In this document: positions 47,626 through 54,739 of the stretch, one piece after another
Numbering within the stretch: position 1 is the stretch's first letter
Layout: each line of letters starts with the position of its first letter
From: Methylobacterium bullatum
Lineage (GTDB): Bacteria > Pseudomonadota > Alphaproteobacteria > Rhizobiales > Beijerinckiaceae
DNA length: 64,000 nucleotides
NCBI GenBank assembly: GCA_902712845.1
Contig: LR743504.1
Span: forward strand, 2,516,001 to 2,580,000
Direction of reading: 5' to 3'
Translations under genes and position numbers: made by a program
The notes under the pieces: model-generated
What the model was told of the DNA's origin: nothing
Databases searched by the model: none
What the model saw: only the letters and a program-made list of their open reading frames with translations

Positions 47626-47656
47626 AGAGGGCTGGCCGCGCAAGCGCCGGCCCTCT
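47626..47656 (+). terminator. Terminator after the tRNA-like gene
   Basis: AGAGGGCTGGC pairs with GCCGGCCCTCT (one G-U) around a nine-base loop, directly after the tRNA-like sequence. The following bases are only moderately T-rich. Confidence 0.7.
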
Positions 47657-47720
47657 CCCATTTCCAATTCGTTAACGTGACGCATTGCCGTCAGACGATT
47701 GCCATGGCATATTTTGACGC

Positions 47721-48098
47721 ATGGTGGCAGCAATCCGTATCGCGAACCTCGTGTTGCTTGTCATTAACGTGGCGCTGTTCTGCTTGTGGTTTTCTCTGAT
47801 CCGCAAAGACAGCTTGCCATCGGGAGGAGAGCAGGCGGCGTACGTTTTGAACCAAGTTTCAGTTCAGGTTACGATACTTGGGATCATGGTGGCGTTTGGT
47901 GCTGTGCTTCTTGCAGGTTTAGGCGTCTTTGGCTTCCAGGCCATAGCAGATCGCGCGGCCTCGCAAGCGGAACGCGTGGCTAAACGATTGGTCGAAGAAA
48001 AATGGGAGTCAATGACGAAGATAAGTCGCCCTCTTGATTTCACAGCCCCACCAAGGTCAGTCCCCGACGTAGGAGATGCGAGAGAAGCGCAAGATTGA
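47721..48098 (+). CDS. Two-helix membrane protein, transposon cargo
   Basis: The 125-residue protein has helices IANLVLLVINVALFCLWFSLI and VTILGIMVAFGAVLLAGLGVFGF, then a charged, probably helical cytoplasmic tail (ADRAASQAERVAKRLVEEKWESM) and a polar end. I do not recognise a family. Its stop overlaps the start of the ImmA/IrrE-type peptidase gene, implying translational coupling and a joint role. Its base composition is less GC-rich than the host genes. Confidence 0.7.
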   Translation: MVAAIRIANLVLLVINVALFCLWFSLIRKDSLPSGGEQAAYVLNQVSVQVTILGIMVAFGAVLLAGLGVFGFQAIADRAASQAERVAKRLVEEKWESMTKISRPLDFTAPPRSVPDVGDAREAQD

Positions 48099-48649
48099 AA
48101 ATGTTTCAGCGAAGCCCAATCTCAGGTATAATTGCCGAACATCAAAAAAGTGCACCCGTGAAGGTGATCGCACTTGCGCATGCTTTGGGTCTAAAAGTTT
48201 ATACTAGCACGACACTATCCGACAATGTTTCGGGCTTGATCCGTAAAGACGAGTCTCGCGGTGGTGATAGCGGTTTTGCAATTTTTATAAATGGCAATCA
48301 TGCAGAAACACGTAGGCGGTTCACTATTGCCCACGAGATTGCCCATTATATTTTGCACGAAGAATTTATTGGGGATGGCATCGTCGAAGACGCTCTATTG
48401 AGATCCGATAAACTAAATAGTTCTGTCGAGCGACAGGCTAACAGCCTAGCCGCCGATATACTCATGCCATGGCATTTAATTGACAGGGCTAAGAAAAGTG
48501 GCACGAGAACGATTGAGAGCTTAGCAGCGCTTTTTAAAGTGTCGCGCGATGCTATGTCGTTTCGAGTTCTTGGGACGTCTTACGAGAGCGCGAGACAAAG
48601 TGACATTGCATTGATTCATGATGAAGATTTTGATGGCGCGCCGGGTTAG
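48095..48649 (+). CDS. ImmA/IrrE-family metallopeptidase (DUF955), transposon cargo
   Basis: The 184-residue protein has the family zinc motif RRRFTIAHEIAHYILHE (HEIAH at ~80-84) and the downstream ERQANSLAADILMP that supplies the third ligand Glu. Relatives cleave repressors (ImmA of ICEBs1, IrrE of Deinococcus) or act in toxin-antitoxin and stress modules. No HTH domain is fused. TTG at 48095 overlaps the upstream gene; ATG 48101 is the alternative. The gene is AT-rich compared with the chromosome. The target could be the small HTH-like protein encoded 200 bp downstream, but that is speculation. Confidence 0.88.
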   Translation: MKMFQRSPISGIIAEHQKSAPVKVIALAHALGLKVYTSTTLSDNVSGLIRKDESRGGDSGFAIFINGNHAETRRRFTIAHEIAHYILHEEFIGDGIVEDALLRSDKLNSSVERQANSLAADILMPWHLIDRAKKSGTRTIESLAALFKVSRDAMSFRVLGTSYESARQSDIALIHDEDFDGAPG

Positions 48650-48686
48650 CAGCGCGCCTCACGTCACTATCCTGGCAGGCAACTCG

Positions 48687-48845
48687 CTACCGGGGCTTCT
48701 GACCCTTGGTCTGATCCTGCCCCAGCGCACTAGCGGCGAGGGTCTTGGACTGCGCTAGGGTCGGCTTGAGGGTTCCCGAAAGCACCTTGGAGGCCAGGGT
48801 CGAGACCTTCGGGGAGGTCTGGCGGGGCGGGGGTGATTTTGCCAT
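48687..48845 (-). CDS. Small basic conserved protein, transposon cargo
   Basis: The 52-residue protein begins MAKSPPPRQTSPKVSTLASKVLSGT and ends ALGQDQTKGQKPR. It is rich in Ser, Lys and Ala, and resembles tiny hypothetical proteins (pattern TSPKV-ASK-L) that I have seen in alphaproteobacterial genomes; no function is known. It starts 10 bp after the stop of the HTH-like gene on the same strand, forming a two-gene unit. Confidence 0.55.
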   Translation of the reverse strand: MAKSPPPRQTSPKVSTLASKVLSGTLKPTLAQSKTLAASALGQDQTKGQKPR

Positions 48846-48855
48846 CAGACGCCCC

Positions 48856-49059
48856 CTAGATCGTCGAGCGACGAGCAAGCGCCGCCAAGCGGCTTTCAGG
48901 GTACTTGCGCCCCTTCAGCACATCGTTGACGCGGCCAGGATTTACGTCGAAGGCGGCAGCGATCCGGTTCTGGAATTCGCCGCTCCAATGACGGAGCCAG
49001 ACAACAATTGCATCTTCGAGGGTGAGACGGCGCGACGGCCGGCGGATATGCGAACTCAT
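48856..49059 (-). CDS. Small HTH-like protein, transposon cargo
   Basis: The 67-residue protein contains LEDAIVVWLRHWSGEFQNRIAAAFDVNPGRVNDVLKGRKYPESRLAALAR. The segment QNRIAAAFDVNPGRVNDVLKGRK has the spacing of a helix-turn-helix of the kind that reads DNA or marks transposon/phage regulators. The ATG at 49059 lies next to a perfect 16-bp palindrome that contains its ribosome-binding site, suggesting autoregulation. It is followed by the small basic protein gene. Confidence 0.6.
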   Translation of the reverse strand: MSSHIRRPSRRLTLEDAIVVWLRHWSGEFQNRIAAAFDVNPGRVNDVLKGRKYPESRLAALARRSTI

Positions 49060-49075
49060 ATAAAGGATCCTTTAT
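49060..49075. promoter_or_regulatory. 16-bp palindrome containing the ribosome-binding site of the HTH-like gene
   Basis: ATAAAGGATCCTTTAT is perfectly self-complementary and ends at the start codon of the minus-strand HTH-like gene. AAAGGA within it is the Shine-Dalgarno. It fits an operator for a dimeric repressor. Confidence 0.5.
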
Positions 49076-49091
49076 GTGGACCCTAGACAGG

Positions 49092-49119
49092 TTGACATGA
49101 GGACGCGCGTGCATAGAAT
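49092..49119 (+). promoter_or_regulatory. Strong sigma-70 promoter without a downstream ORF
   Basis: TTGACA and TAGAAT are separated by 16 bp. No ORF starts before the hairpin at 49173. It is divergent from the HTH-like gene and shares the control region with its palindrome. Confidence 0.6.
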
Positions 49120-49125
49120 GCACGG

Positions 49126-49203
49126 TGTTGATGCGACCTCCGTAGCCTGTCTAGGGCTCTACGGATTTATGGGAGGCCAGAGCTGCCAGGCTCTGGCCTT
49201 TCC
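49126..49203 (+). ncRNA. Putative small RNA, ~80 nt, in the transposon
   Basis: A consensus promoter (49092-49119) is followed by structured DNA. CCGTAG (49140-49145) pairs with CTACGG (49158-49163), and a terminator-like hairpin AGGCCAGAG/CTCTGGCCT (49174-49199) is followed by TT. There is no plausible ORF. In addition CCTGTCTAGGG (49146-49156) is the exact inverse of CCCTAGACAGG at 49081-49091. I infer a small regulatory RNA; the exact ends are estimates. From 49204 to 49377 I see no gene, only a hairpin (49313-49329). Confidence 0.4.
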
Positions 49204-49377
49204 CATTTCTGGACAAGATTTTCCCTCATCCAAGCGCCACTGTCGCGCAGGCACGTTCGCGAGTCAATGGCCGCGCTCTAGAATGCCCCGATTTTACGTC
49301 AGGATCGCCCTGGACGGCAATCTGCCGTCACTTTGGGGTCGAGCCTCGTCTAAGTAAGTGAAGGGGCTGTACGGGGC

Positions 49378-49824
49378 TTAAAACGGCTCAGTCGGTTCCA
49401 GTAGGCCCCAAACCCGCACGCCCCGCTCGTATCCCATCGCTCGCACACGACCCCGCTTGTAGGCCTTGCTCATTACGTAGACGAGCTTGTGGGTGACGCC
49501 CCGGCCTAGGATCGGGTCAATCGTATCCCAGCCCTTCGATTTGATGACGTAGGCCCCTAGCTCGCGCGTCGTCATCGGCCCGCCCTTCTCCGTCAGAGCC
49601 TTGGTGGCGAGCGCGAACAGTTCGCCCGCGCTGAACATGCGTGAGAGGTTCACGTGGGCGGGGAACTGCTGAACCTCGCCGTTCGTCTCGAACAGCCGCA
49701 GCACCGCGCTGACGTGGAGTAGGTCGGCCCGCGCCTCCGTCAGCTTCCCTTCAAGGTAGGCGATAGCGTCCTGCAACTCCTCCTGCTTGGCGCGGAGTTG
49801 GATGATGGTGACTGACTCGGCCAT
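49378..49824 (-). CDS. Transposase partner protein, function unknown
   Basis: The 148-residue protein starts MAESVTIIQLRAKQEELQDAIAYLEGKLTEARADLLHVSAVLRLFE, a coiled coil. It is followed by a compact domain (MFSAGELFALATKALTEKGGPMTTRELGAYVIKSKGWDTIDP...VYVMSKAYKRGRVRAMGYERGVRVWGL) that looks like a winged helix. Its ATG overlaps the transposase stop by one base (TAATG), implying coupled translation. It may assist DNA binding or regulate transposition. The frame extends upstream to 49956 inside the transposase gene, which is unlikely to be used. Confidence 0.75.
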   Translation of the reverse strand: MAESVTIIQLRAKQEELQDAIAYLEGKLTEARADLLHVSAVLRLFETNGEVQQFPAHVNLSRMFSAGELFALATKALTEKGGPMTTRELGAYVIKSKGWDTIDPILGRGVTHKLVYVMSKAYKRGRVRAMGYERGVRVWGLLEPTEPF

Positions 49825-50810
49825 TAGGCTGCCTTCACGGTACGGCGGCGCTGCCAGTAGCCGCAGAAGGCCCAGGACTTCGGCGAGACGAGCGCGAGAC
49901 GGATGGTGCGAGCGAAGGCAATGCCGTTCGGGTCGCGGCGGTGATCTTCCTTCCAAGCAGCCTCGGCGGCGTACTGGTGAAGGTAGCGGGCGGTGACGAA
50001 GTGGTGCTGGCCCGACACCATGCGGCGCAGGCGGGCGAAGAAGCTCTCGGCTTGGTTCGTGTTGGCGCCGTCAGCCGAGTAGGCCTCGGAATGGTTGATG
50101 CGGCCCATGTCAGGGAAGGCGGCGTTCAGGTCGTCCCAGTGACCGGCTTCGTCAGCGTAGACCTTGGAGCCCTTGGCGACGTGCTGCTGAGCCAGGGCGA
50201 CGCCCTCGGCTTCGCGCTTGGCGACGAACGTCAGGGTGCGTCCCTTGCGCTGGCGCATGACGATGACGACCCGGCGCTTGTCGCTCTGGTTCTCCTTGAG
50301 GCGGCGATCCTTGCGATCCTCCTTGCGGTTCTCAGGACGAACCGAGCCGCCGAAGTACGCGCCGTCGATCTCGACCTCACCGTCAAGGCCGAAGCCGCGC
50401 GTCTCAGCCGAAAGGGCCTCGCGCAGCTTGTGAGCGAGGACGAAGGCGGTCTTGTAGGATACCGACAGGTCGCGACCGAGTTGCAGGGCCGAGAGGCCCT
50501 TTACCGCGTTCACGAAGATGGCAACGGCGGCGCACAGGTCGGTGAAGGCCAGCTTGCGCGAAGCGAAGATGGTCCCGCTGGTGACGCTGAACTGCTTGCC
50601 GCAGCCAGCGCACTTGAAGCGACGCCGGGTCGAGATGTCGTAGTGGTCGAGGCAGCCGCAGCCGGGGCACACAGGCTCACCGTCCGTCTCAGGCCAGCGA
50701 AGGCGCTTGAAGGTCTGGTAGGCCTTATCCTCGCCGCCCTTGTAGATCGCCTTGAGCGAAAGGGTGCGGGCGGCTGCCGAGAGGAGGAAGTGTTGGGTCA
50801 CTGTCGTCAT
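49824..50810 (-). CDS. IS1595 family (ISXO2-like) transposase
   Basis: The 328-residue enzyme has an N-terminal zinc ribbon (CPGCGCLDHYDI and FKCAGCGKQF; Cys 48, 51, 67, 70) and an HTH-like segment. The ISXO2 DDE domain has Asp149 in EIDGAYFGGSVRPENR, Asp220 in VYADEAGHWDDL and the Asn/Glu motif in NHSEAYSADGANTNQAESFFARLRR. All catalytic positions and full length are present, so it should be active. It is transcribed divergently from the DUF6471-like gene across a palindromic operator. It presumably acts on the 25-bp ends. Confidence 0.95.
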   Translation of the reverse strand: MTTVTQHFLLSAAARTLSLKAIYKGGEDKAYQTFKRLRWPETDGEPVCPGCGCLDHYDISTRRRFKCAGCGKQFSVTSGTIFASRKLAFTDLCAAVAIFVNAVKGLSALQLGRDLSVSYKTAFVLAHKLREALSAETRGFGLDGEVEIDGAYFGGSVRPENRKEDRKDRRLKENQSDKRRVVIVMRQRKGRTLTFVAKREAEGVALAQQHVAKGSKVYADEAGHWDDLNAAFPDMGRINHSEAYSADGANTNQAESFFARLRRMVSGQHHFVTARYLHQYAAEAAWKEDHRRDPNGIAFARTIRLALVSPKSWAFCGYWQRRRTVKAA

Positions 50811-50835
50811 ATCCGATGTCGATACATCGAATATG
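50808..50835. promoter_or_regulatory. Palindromic operator between the transposase and DUF6471-like genes
   Basis: CATATCCGATGT and ACATCGAATATG are 12-bp inverted arms (one mismatch) around CGAT. The first three bases are the complement of the transposase start codon. A third half site (ATCGAATATGG) lies at 50869-50879, giving two direct copies 43 bp apart. The layout suggests repression of both divergent promoters. Confidence 0.55.
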
Positions 50836-50899
50836 GTGATGTTTGGTCATCAGATCAAGGGGGTATATATCGAATATGGCGACATTCACCCCAGGAGAG

Positions 50900-51139
50900 A
50901 TGATGACGAAGGCCAATGAGACCGAATGGCAGGCCCGCGCAAAGAACCTCCTTAAGGCGGAGTTGAAGCGGAAAGGCGTCAGCTACCGAGAGCTAGTTGA
51001 AAAGCTGGCGCCGCTCGGCGTGGAGGAGACGGAGCGGAATATCGCGAATAAGATCAGCCGTGGCGGCTTCACGGCGGTATTTCTCATTCAATGTCTCGAT
51101 GCAATTGGCACCACTTCATTGCGATTGTCGGAGTCCTAG
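50900..51139 (+). CDS. DUF6471-like protein, transposon cargo
   Basis: The ~79-residue protein contains WQARAKNLLKAELKRKGVSYRELVEKLAPLGVEETERNIANKISRGGFTAVFLIQCLDAIG. This matches my recollection of the DUF6471 family, small proteins with an HTH-like pattern (SYRELVEKL...ERNIANKISRG). It may be the regulator binding the adjacent palindrome. ATG 50900 or 50903 follows AGGAGA; the frame is open to 50843. Its 3' end overlaps the next gene by 49 bp. Confidence 0.75.
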   Translation: MMTKANETEWQARAKNLLKAELKRKGVSYRELVEKLAPLGVEETERNIANKISRGGFTAVFLIQCLDAIGTTSLRLSES

Positions 51140-52065
51140 GGGGCTCTCACCTCGCACAGGCAGACCCTTCATCCAAAGGGGCCGGCATCCCACCAAGCCT
51201 GAAGGCTCCCGAAAGCGGCCCATCCAAAAAAAACAAAGATCATTGGGAAACTCAGAAAAGCAACGGCCCAAGCGACGCGCCGACGCCGACGGTTGGGGTT
51301 GTCGAGAATGCTGACGAAGCTAAACGCCGCGAGGCTCGCGAAGAAGCAACCGCACAACGTGAGGCCGAAAACCTGAAATCCCAGCAACAATCCGCGGCCG
51401 CGGCGGTTAGTAGCGCTGTCTCCGCCGAGTTGCAGCTTACTATTGGCTGGTTCCAGGTTGCGATCGCGGGAATTGCGCTCTTTTTCGGACTGGTCAGTAC
51501 TTTCCTGCTTTGGAAAACTCTTATCTACCTCAGAAACCAAATTAATATTGCTAGCGAAGCTAATAAAATCAACACGCTTGCAATCGAAGCTGCTTTCCGA
51601 CCCTTTTTTTACGTCAGTGAGGCTAAAATTTCTATATCCGCCAATGATCCGAATCGGCTTATGACTCAAGCCATCGTGACTTTTATTAACGGCAGTGACC
51701 GTATCGCGACAGTTGTTAAAACAGCATACTCTACTATCCAAGCTTACGACGACCATCAACGCTATCCCGGCGGAGCCATTGGCGCGACCAAGCAAACGAT
51801 TGGCCCTGGAAAAGAATTCTCTATCAGAATTGGCCAGGGCCATTCCCCGCAGACCGCAAAAGCCCAATACACTAGTCTCACTATAGGAATACTCTTCCGG
51901 TACACCAGTTCGATGGGGGTTAATTATGAGGATGAAAGCTGGTTCAATGGCGGGGGGAACATAGTAAATGGCAGGCTGGAAGCCGCCATGCACCAAATTA
52001 ATCTGGACGATGTAGATAAAAGCGAATACAGCTATGAAGTTAAATTTATTGATGAACATGAGTAG
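51091..52065 (+). CDS. Single-pass membrane protein of unknown function, transposon cargo
   Basis: The 324-residue protein has an N-terminal signal-like stretch (FIAIVGVLGGSHLAQA) and a polar, charged coiled-coil region (ENADEAKRREAREEATAQREAENLKSQQQSAAAAVSSAV). One clear helix (WFQVAIAGIALFFGLVSTFLLWKTLIYL) leads to a ~180-residue beta-rich domain. I recognise no named family, though small membrane proteins of this build are common near mobile elements. The start may be later than 51091. It overlaps the DUF6471-like gene and is AT-rich. Confidence 0.65.
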   Translation: MSRCNWHHFIAIVGVLGGSHLAQADPSSKGAGIPPSLKAPESGPSKKNKDHWETQKSNGPSDAPTPTVGVVENADEAKRREAREEATAQREAENLKSQQQSAAAAVSSAVSAELQLTIGWFQVAIAGIALFFGLVSTFLLWKTLIYLRNQINIASEANKINTLAIEAAFRPFFYVSEAKISISANDPNRLMTQAIVTFINGSDRIATVVKTAYSTIQAYDDHQRYPGGAIGATKQTIGPGKEFSIRIGQGHSPQTAKAQYTSLTIGILFRYTSSMGVNYEDESWFNGGGNIVNGRLEAAMHQINLDDVDKSEYSYEVKFIDEHE

Positions 52066-52196
52066 TGGCAATAAAATATGAATTTGTTCCGAGCTTATAG
52101 AATTCACTGTACAGCACGGGGTCTGATTTAAATTATCTAGTTTCATCGGGAGTCTCCCACCCGGCCGTCTGAACCGAACGCGCCTCGCACTAGGGC

Positions 52197-52221
52197 TTGG
52201 TGCATTTGCTCCATAAGGCCG
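52197..52221 (-). repeat. Right terminal inverted repeat of the transposon (25 bp)
   Basis: It is the perfect inverse of 47417-47441 and ends in CTCCATAAGGCCG. The 131 bp between the last cargo gene and this end hold no gene. Confidence 0.95.
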
Positions 52222-52229
52222 GGCTCCCG
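52222..52229 (+). repeat. 8-bp target-site duplication, right copy
   Basis: GGCTCCCG repeats 47409-47416; the MATE frame continues directly after it. Confidence 0.95.
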
Positions 52230-52537
52230 GCAATGCCGAGGTAATCCCCTACGCGATCACCTTCATCGGCTTCGCCGCGCTCTTCGCTATGGCCGACGGC
52301 ATCCAATCGGTGGCGCTCGGTGCCCTTAGGGGGATGCAGGACACGCGCATTCCCATGGCCATCGCTCTGTTCGGCTACTGGATCGTCGGCATTCCGGCCG
52401 GCATCCTCGCCGCCTGGGGTCTCGGATTCGGCGGATCGGGGATCTGGATGGGGTTCTGCGCCGGTCTGGCGGTGGTCGCCGTGATGCTGGTGCGCCGCTG
52501 GCTGTCCCTCAGTGGCAGCGTCACTGTGTGCCCGTGA
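52230..52537 (+). pseudogene. MATE efflux transporter, 3' part
   Basis: The last ~102 codons of the interrupted gene continue after L-E-A-P with GNAEVIPYAITFIGFAALFAM and ALGALRGMQDTRIPMAIALFGYWIVG, ending in two helices. An internal ATG at 52289 could start a fragment, but it would lack most of the transporter. No decay (frameshift or stop) is seen in this part, so the insertion is recent. Confidence 0.95.
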
Positions 52538-52778
52538 CGAATGCCGCGTCCCGTCACGGGCCTACTCTGGACAAATTCGCATCTGGCGTGCCAGACAACC
52601 GTGCCTCAGAAGGCTCGTCTCGGGTGACGCCCGGTCGCATTGCACCGCCCGGTACAATCGTGTCTGCGTCTGCGCTGCGTGCTTCTTTCGAGCGCCTCTA
52701 ATTGTCGGCGAACGGAAGCGGCGCGTCCTCGATCCGCGGGCGGCCCGAGCCGGCGCCATCCTGACCGGAGTGTCCATC

Positions 52779-53339
52779 TTGGCGAACACCCCTCCCACAC
52801 CAGGTCCCGACGGCTCCCGCCGCGACTTCCTGTTCCTGGCGACCGGTGCGGGCCTCGCCGTGGGCGCCGGTGCCCTGGCCTGGCCCTTCGTGGCGTCGAT
52901 GGCGCCCGACGCGGAAGTGATCGCGGCCGGTGCCCCCCTCGAAGTGGATCTCACGCCGATCCAGGAGGGCCAGATCGTCAACGTGTTCTGGCGCGGCAAG
53001 CTGATCTTCGTGCGGAACCGTTCCGAGAAGGAGATCAAGGAATCCGAGGCCGTGAAGCTCAGCGAGCTCATGGACCCTCAGCCCGATTCCGCCCGTGTGA
53101 AGGAAGGCCACGCCAAGTGGCTCGTGGTCTACGGCAACTGTACCCATCTTGGCTGCGTCCCGATCGGGCATCAGGGCCAGTACGAAGGCTGGTCCTGCCC
53201 CTGCCACGGCTCGCTCTACGACACGTCCGGCCGCGTACGCCGTGGACCGGCGCCGACCAACCTGCCGGTTCCCCCCTACGCGTTCCTGAACGACACCAAG
53301 ATCCGGATCGGCGAAGACGGCGGCAAGGCCGTCGCCTGA
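52779..53339 (+). CDS. petA: Ubiquinol-cytochrome c reductase Rieske iron-sulfur subunit
   Basis: This is the [2Fe-2S] subunit of the bc1 complex that passes electrons from ubiquinol to cytochrome c1. The ~186-residue protein has a Tat-like N-terminus (GSRRDFLFLATGAGLAVGAGALAWPF) that serves as anchor. The cluster motifs are CTHLGCVP and CPCHGSLYDTSGRVRRGPAPTNLPVPPY. I chose the TTG at 52779 because GGAG lies eight bases upstream; a GTG at 52770 is possible. First gene of petABC. Confidence 0.95.
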   Translation: MANTPPTPGPDGSRRDFLFLATGAGLAVGAGALAWPFVASMAPDAEVIAAGAPLEVDLTPIQEGQIVNVFWRGKLIFVRNRSEKEIKESEAVKLSELMDPQPDSARVKEGHAKWLVVYGNCTHLGCVPIGHQGQYEGWSCPCHGSLYDTSGRVRRGPAPTNLPVPPYAFLNDTKIRIGEDGGKAVA

Positions 53340-53436
53340 TCTCGGGACCATCGCCCATGGGCGGTGAGGGAGGGGGTCCGACGCGCGAGGGCACGCGACG
53401 GATCAGAGCGAAACAGACTTCGAAGCGGGTAACCAC

Positions 53437-54720
53437 ATGAGCGGTCACGCCACCTACGTCCCCAAGAGTCGGATCGCCAAGTGGTTCGAATCGCGGCTGC
53501 CCATCGTCGGGCTGGTCCATTCGTCGTTCGTCTCGTTCCCCGTCCCACGAAACCTGAACTATTTCTGGACCTTCGGTGCGATCCTGATCGCGATGCTGAT
53601 GTCGCAGATCGTCACCGGCATCTGGCTGGCGATGCATTACGACCCCTCCGCCGGCAACGCGTTCAACTCCGTCGAGCACATCATGCGCGACGTGAACTAC
53701 GGCTGGCTCCTTCGCTACATGCACGCCAATGGCGCCTCGATGTTCTTCGTGGCGGTCTACATACATATGTTCCGCGCTCTCTATTATGGGTCGTACAAGG
53801 CGCCGCGCGAGGTGCTCTACATCCTGGGCGTGATCATCTACCTCCTGATGATGGCCACCGCCTTCCTCGGCTACACCCTGCCATGGGGCCAGATGAGCTT
53901 CTGGGGCGCCACCGTCATCACCAACATCCTGGCCGCGATCCCGATCGTCGGCGACACGATCCAGAGCCTGCTCTGGGGCGGCTATTCCGTCGGCAATCCG
54001 ACGATCAACCGCTTCTTCTCGCTGCACTACCTGCTGCCCTTCATGATCCTCGGCGTCGTGGTGCTCCACGTCTGGGCACTGCACGTCACCGGTCAGAACA
54101 ACCCGACCGGCATTCCGATCAAGACCGGCAAGGACGCGGTGCCGTTCACGCCCTACGCGACGATCAAGGACGTGTTCGCCACGGTCGTGTTCTTCGTCTT
54201 CTTCGCCTACTGGATCTTCTACCAGCCGAACTACCTCGGCCACGCGGACAATTACATTCCCGCCAACGCCTCGGTCACGCCGGCCCACATCGTGCCGGAA
54301 TGGTACTTCCTGCCCTTCTACGCGATCCTTCGCGCGGTTCCGGACAAGCTCGGCGGCGTCATCCTGATGTTCAGCGCCGTCATCATCCTCGCCTTCGCGC
54401 CCTGGCTCGATACGTCCCGCGTCCGCTCGTCGAACTACCGCCCGATCTACCGTCAGTTCTTCTGGCTGTTCGTCGCGGTGACCGTCTTGCTCGGCTGGCT
54501 CGGCGCCAAGCCGCCGGAAGGCGGCTACGTCCTCGCCTCGCGGATCTGCACCGCCTATTACTTCGCGCATTTCCTCATCGTGATGCCGCTGGTGGGGCTG
54601 TTCGAGACGCCGAAGGCCATGCCGGGATCGATCCTGGAGAGCGTGACCGGACCGCATCCGCAATATGGCGGTTCGGGTATGCCAGCCGGTGCGGCCGCCG
54701 CGCCATCGTCGAAGGGTTGA
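53437..54720 (+). CDS. petB: Ubiquinol-cytochrome c reductase cytochrome b
   Basis: The 427-residue membrane subunit carries haems bL and bH and both quinone sites. Paired haem histidines appear around [23 protein letters not shown] and [21 protein letters not shown]. The Qo-site PEWY motif is in [16 protein letters not shown]. Eight helices and a Gly/Ala-rich tail are seen. It lies 97 bp after petA and 19 bp before petC. A short CGCCCATGGGCG palindrome (53351-53362) precedes it. Confidence 0.97.
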   Translation: MSGHATYVPKSRIAKWFESRLPIVGLVHSSFVSFPVPRNLNYFWTFGAILIAMLMSQIVTGIWLAMHYDPSAGNAFNSVEHIMRDVNYGWLLRYMHANGASMFFVAVYIHMFRALYYGSYKAPREVLYILGVIIYLLMMATAFLGYTLPWGQMSFWGATVITNILAAIPIVGDTIQSLLWGGYSVGNPTINRFFSLHYLLPFMILGVVVLHVWALHVTGQNNPTGIPIKTGKDAVPFTPYATIKDVFATVVFFVFFAYWIFYQPNYLGHADNYIPANASVTPAHIVPEWYFLPFYAILRAVPDKLGGVILMFSAVIILAFAPWLDTSRVRSSNYRPIYRQFFWLFVAVTVLLGWLGAKPPEGGYVLASRICTAYYFAHFLIVMPLVGLFETPKAMPGSILESVTGPHPQYGGSGMPAGAAAAPSSKG

Positions 54721-54739
54721 GGTGCGGATCGTGAACAGC

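Larger units (their letters stand above)
47417..52221. mobile_element. IS1595-like cargo transposon, 4,805 bp
   Basis: The borders are proved by perfect 25-bp inverted repeats (47417-47441 and 52197-52221), an 8-bp direct duplication of GGCTCCCG outside them, and the intact MATE frame that forms when the element is removed. The only transposase inside is an ISXO2/IS1595-type DDE enzyme, and 8-bp duplications are known for that family. Cargo in order: tRNA-like gene, membrane protein, ImmA/IrrE peptidase, two tiny minus-strand genes, a likely small RNA, transposase partner, transposase, DUF6471-like gene and membrane protein. The family is known to include members with passenger genes; this cargo set I do not recognise. 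Confidence 0.95.

Noticed and set aside
49363..49377. GGGGCTGTACGGGGC as a possible inner IS end next to the transposase
   Set aside because: No inverted partner was found on the other side of the transposase; the 25-bp ends with the 8-bp duplication explain the element.
47417..52221. Prophage or ICE fragment, because of the ImmA-type peptidase
   Set aside because: No integrase, phage structural or conjugation genes are present, and the borders are those of a DDE transposon.
51169..52233. 354-codon minus-strand ORF opposite the last cargo gene
   Set aside because: Its translation is low-complexity in places and has no recognisable domain. The plus-strand frame has a clear coiled coil and membrane helix, and follows DUF6471-like gene structure.
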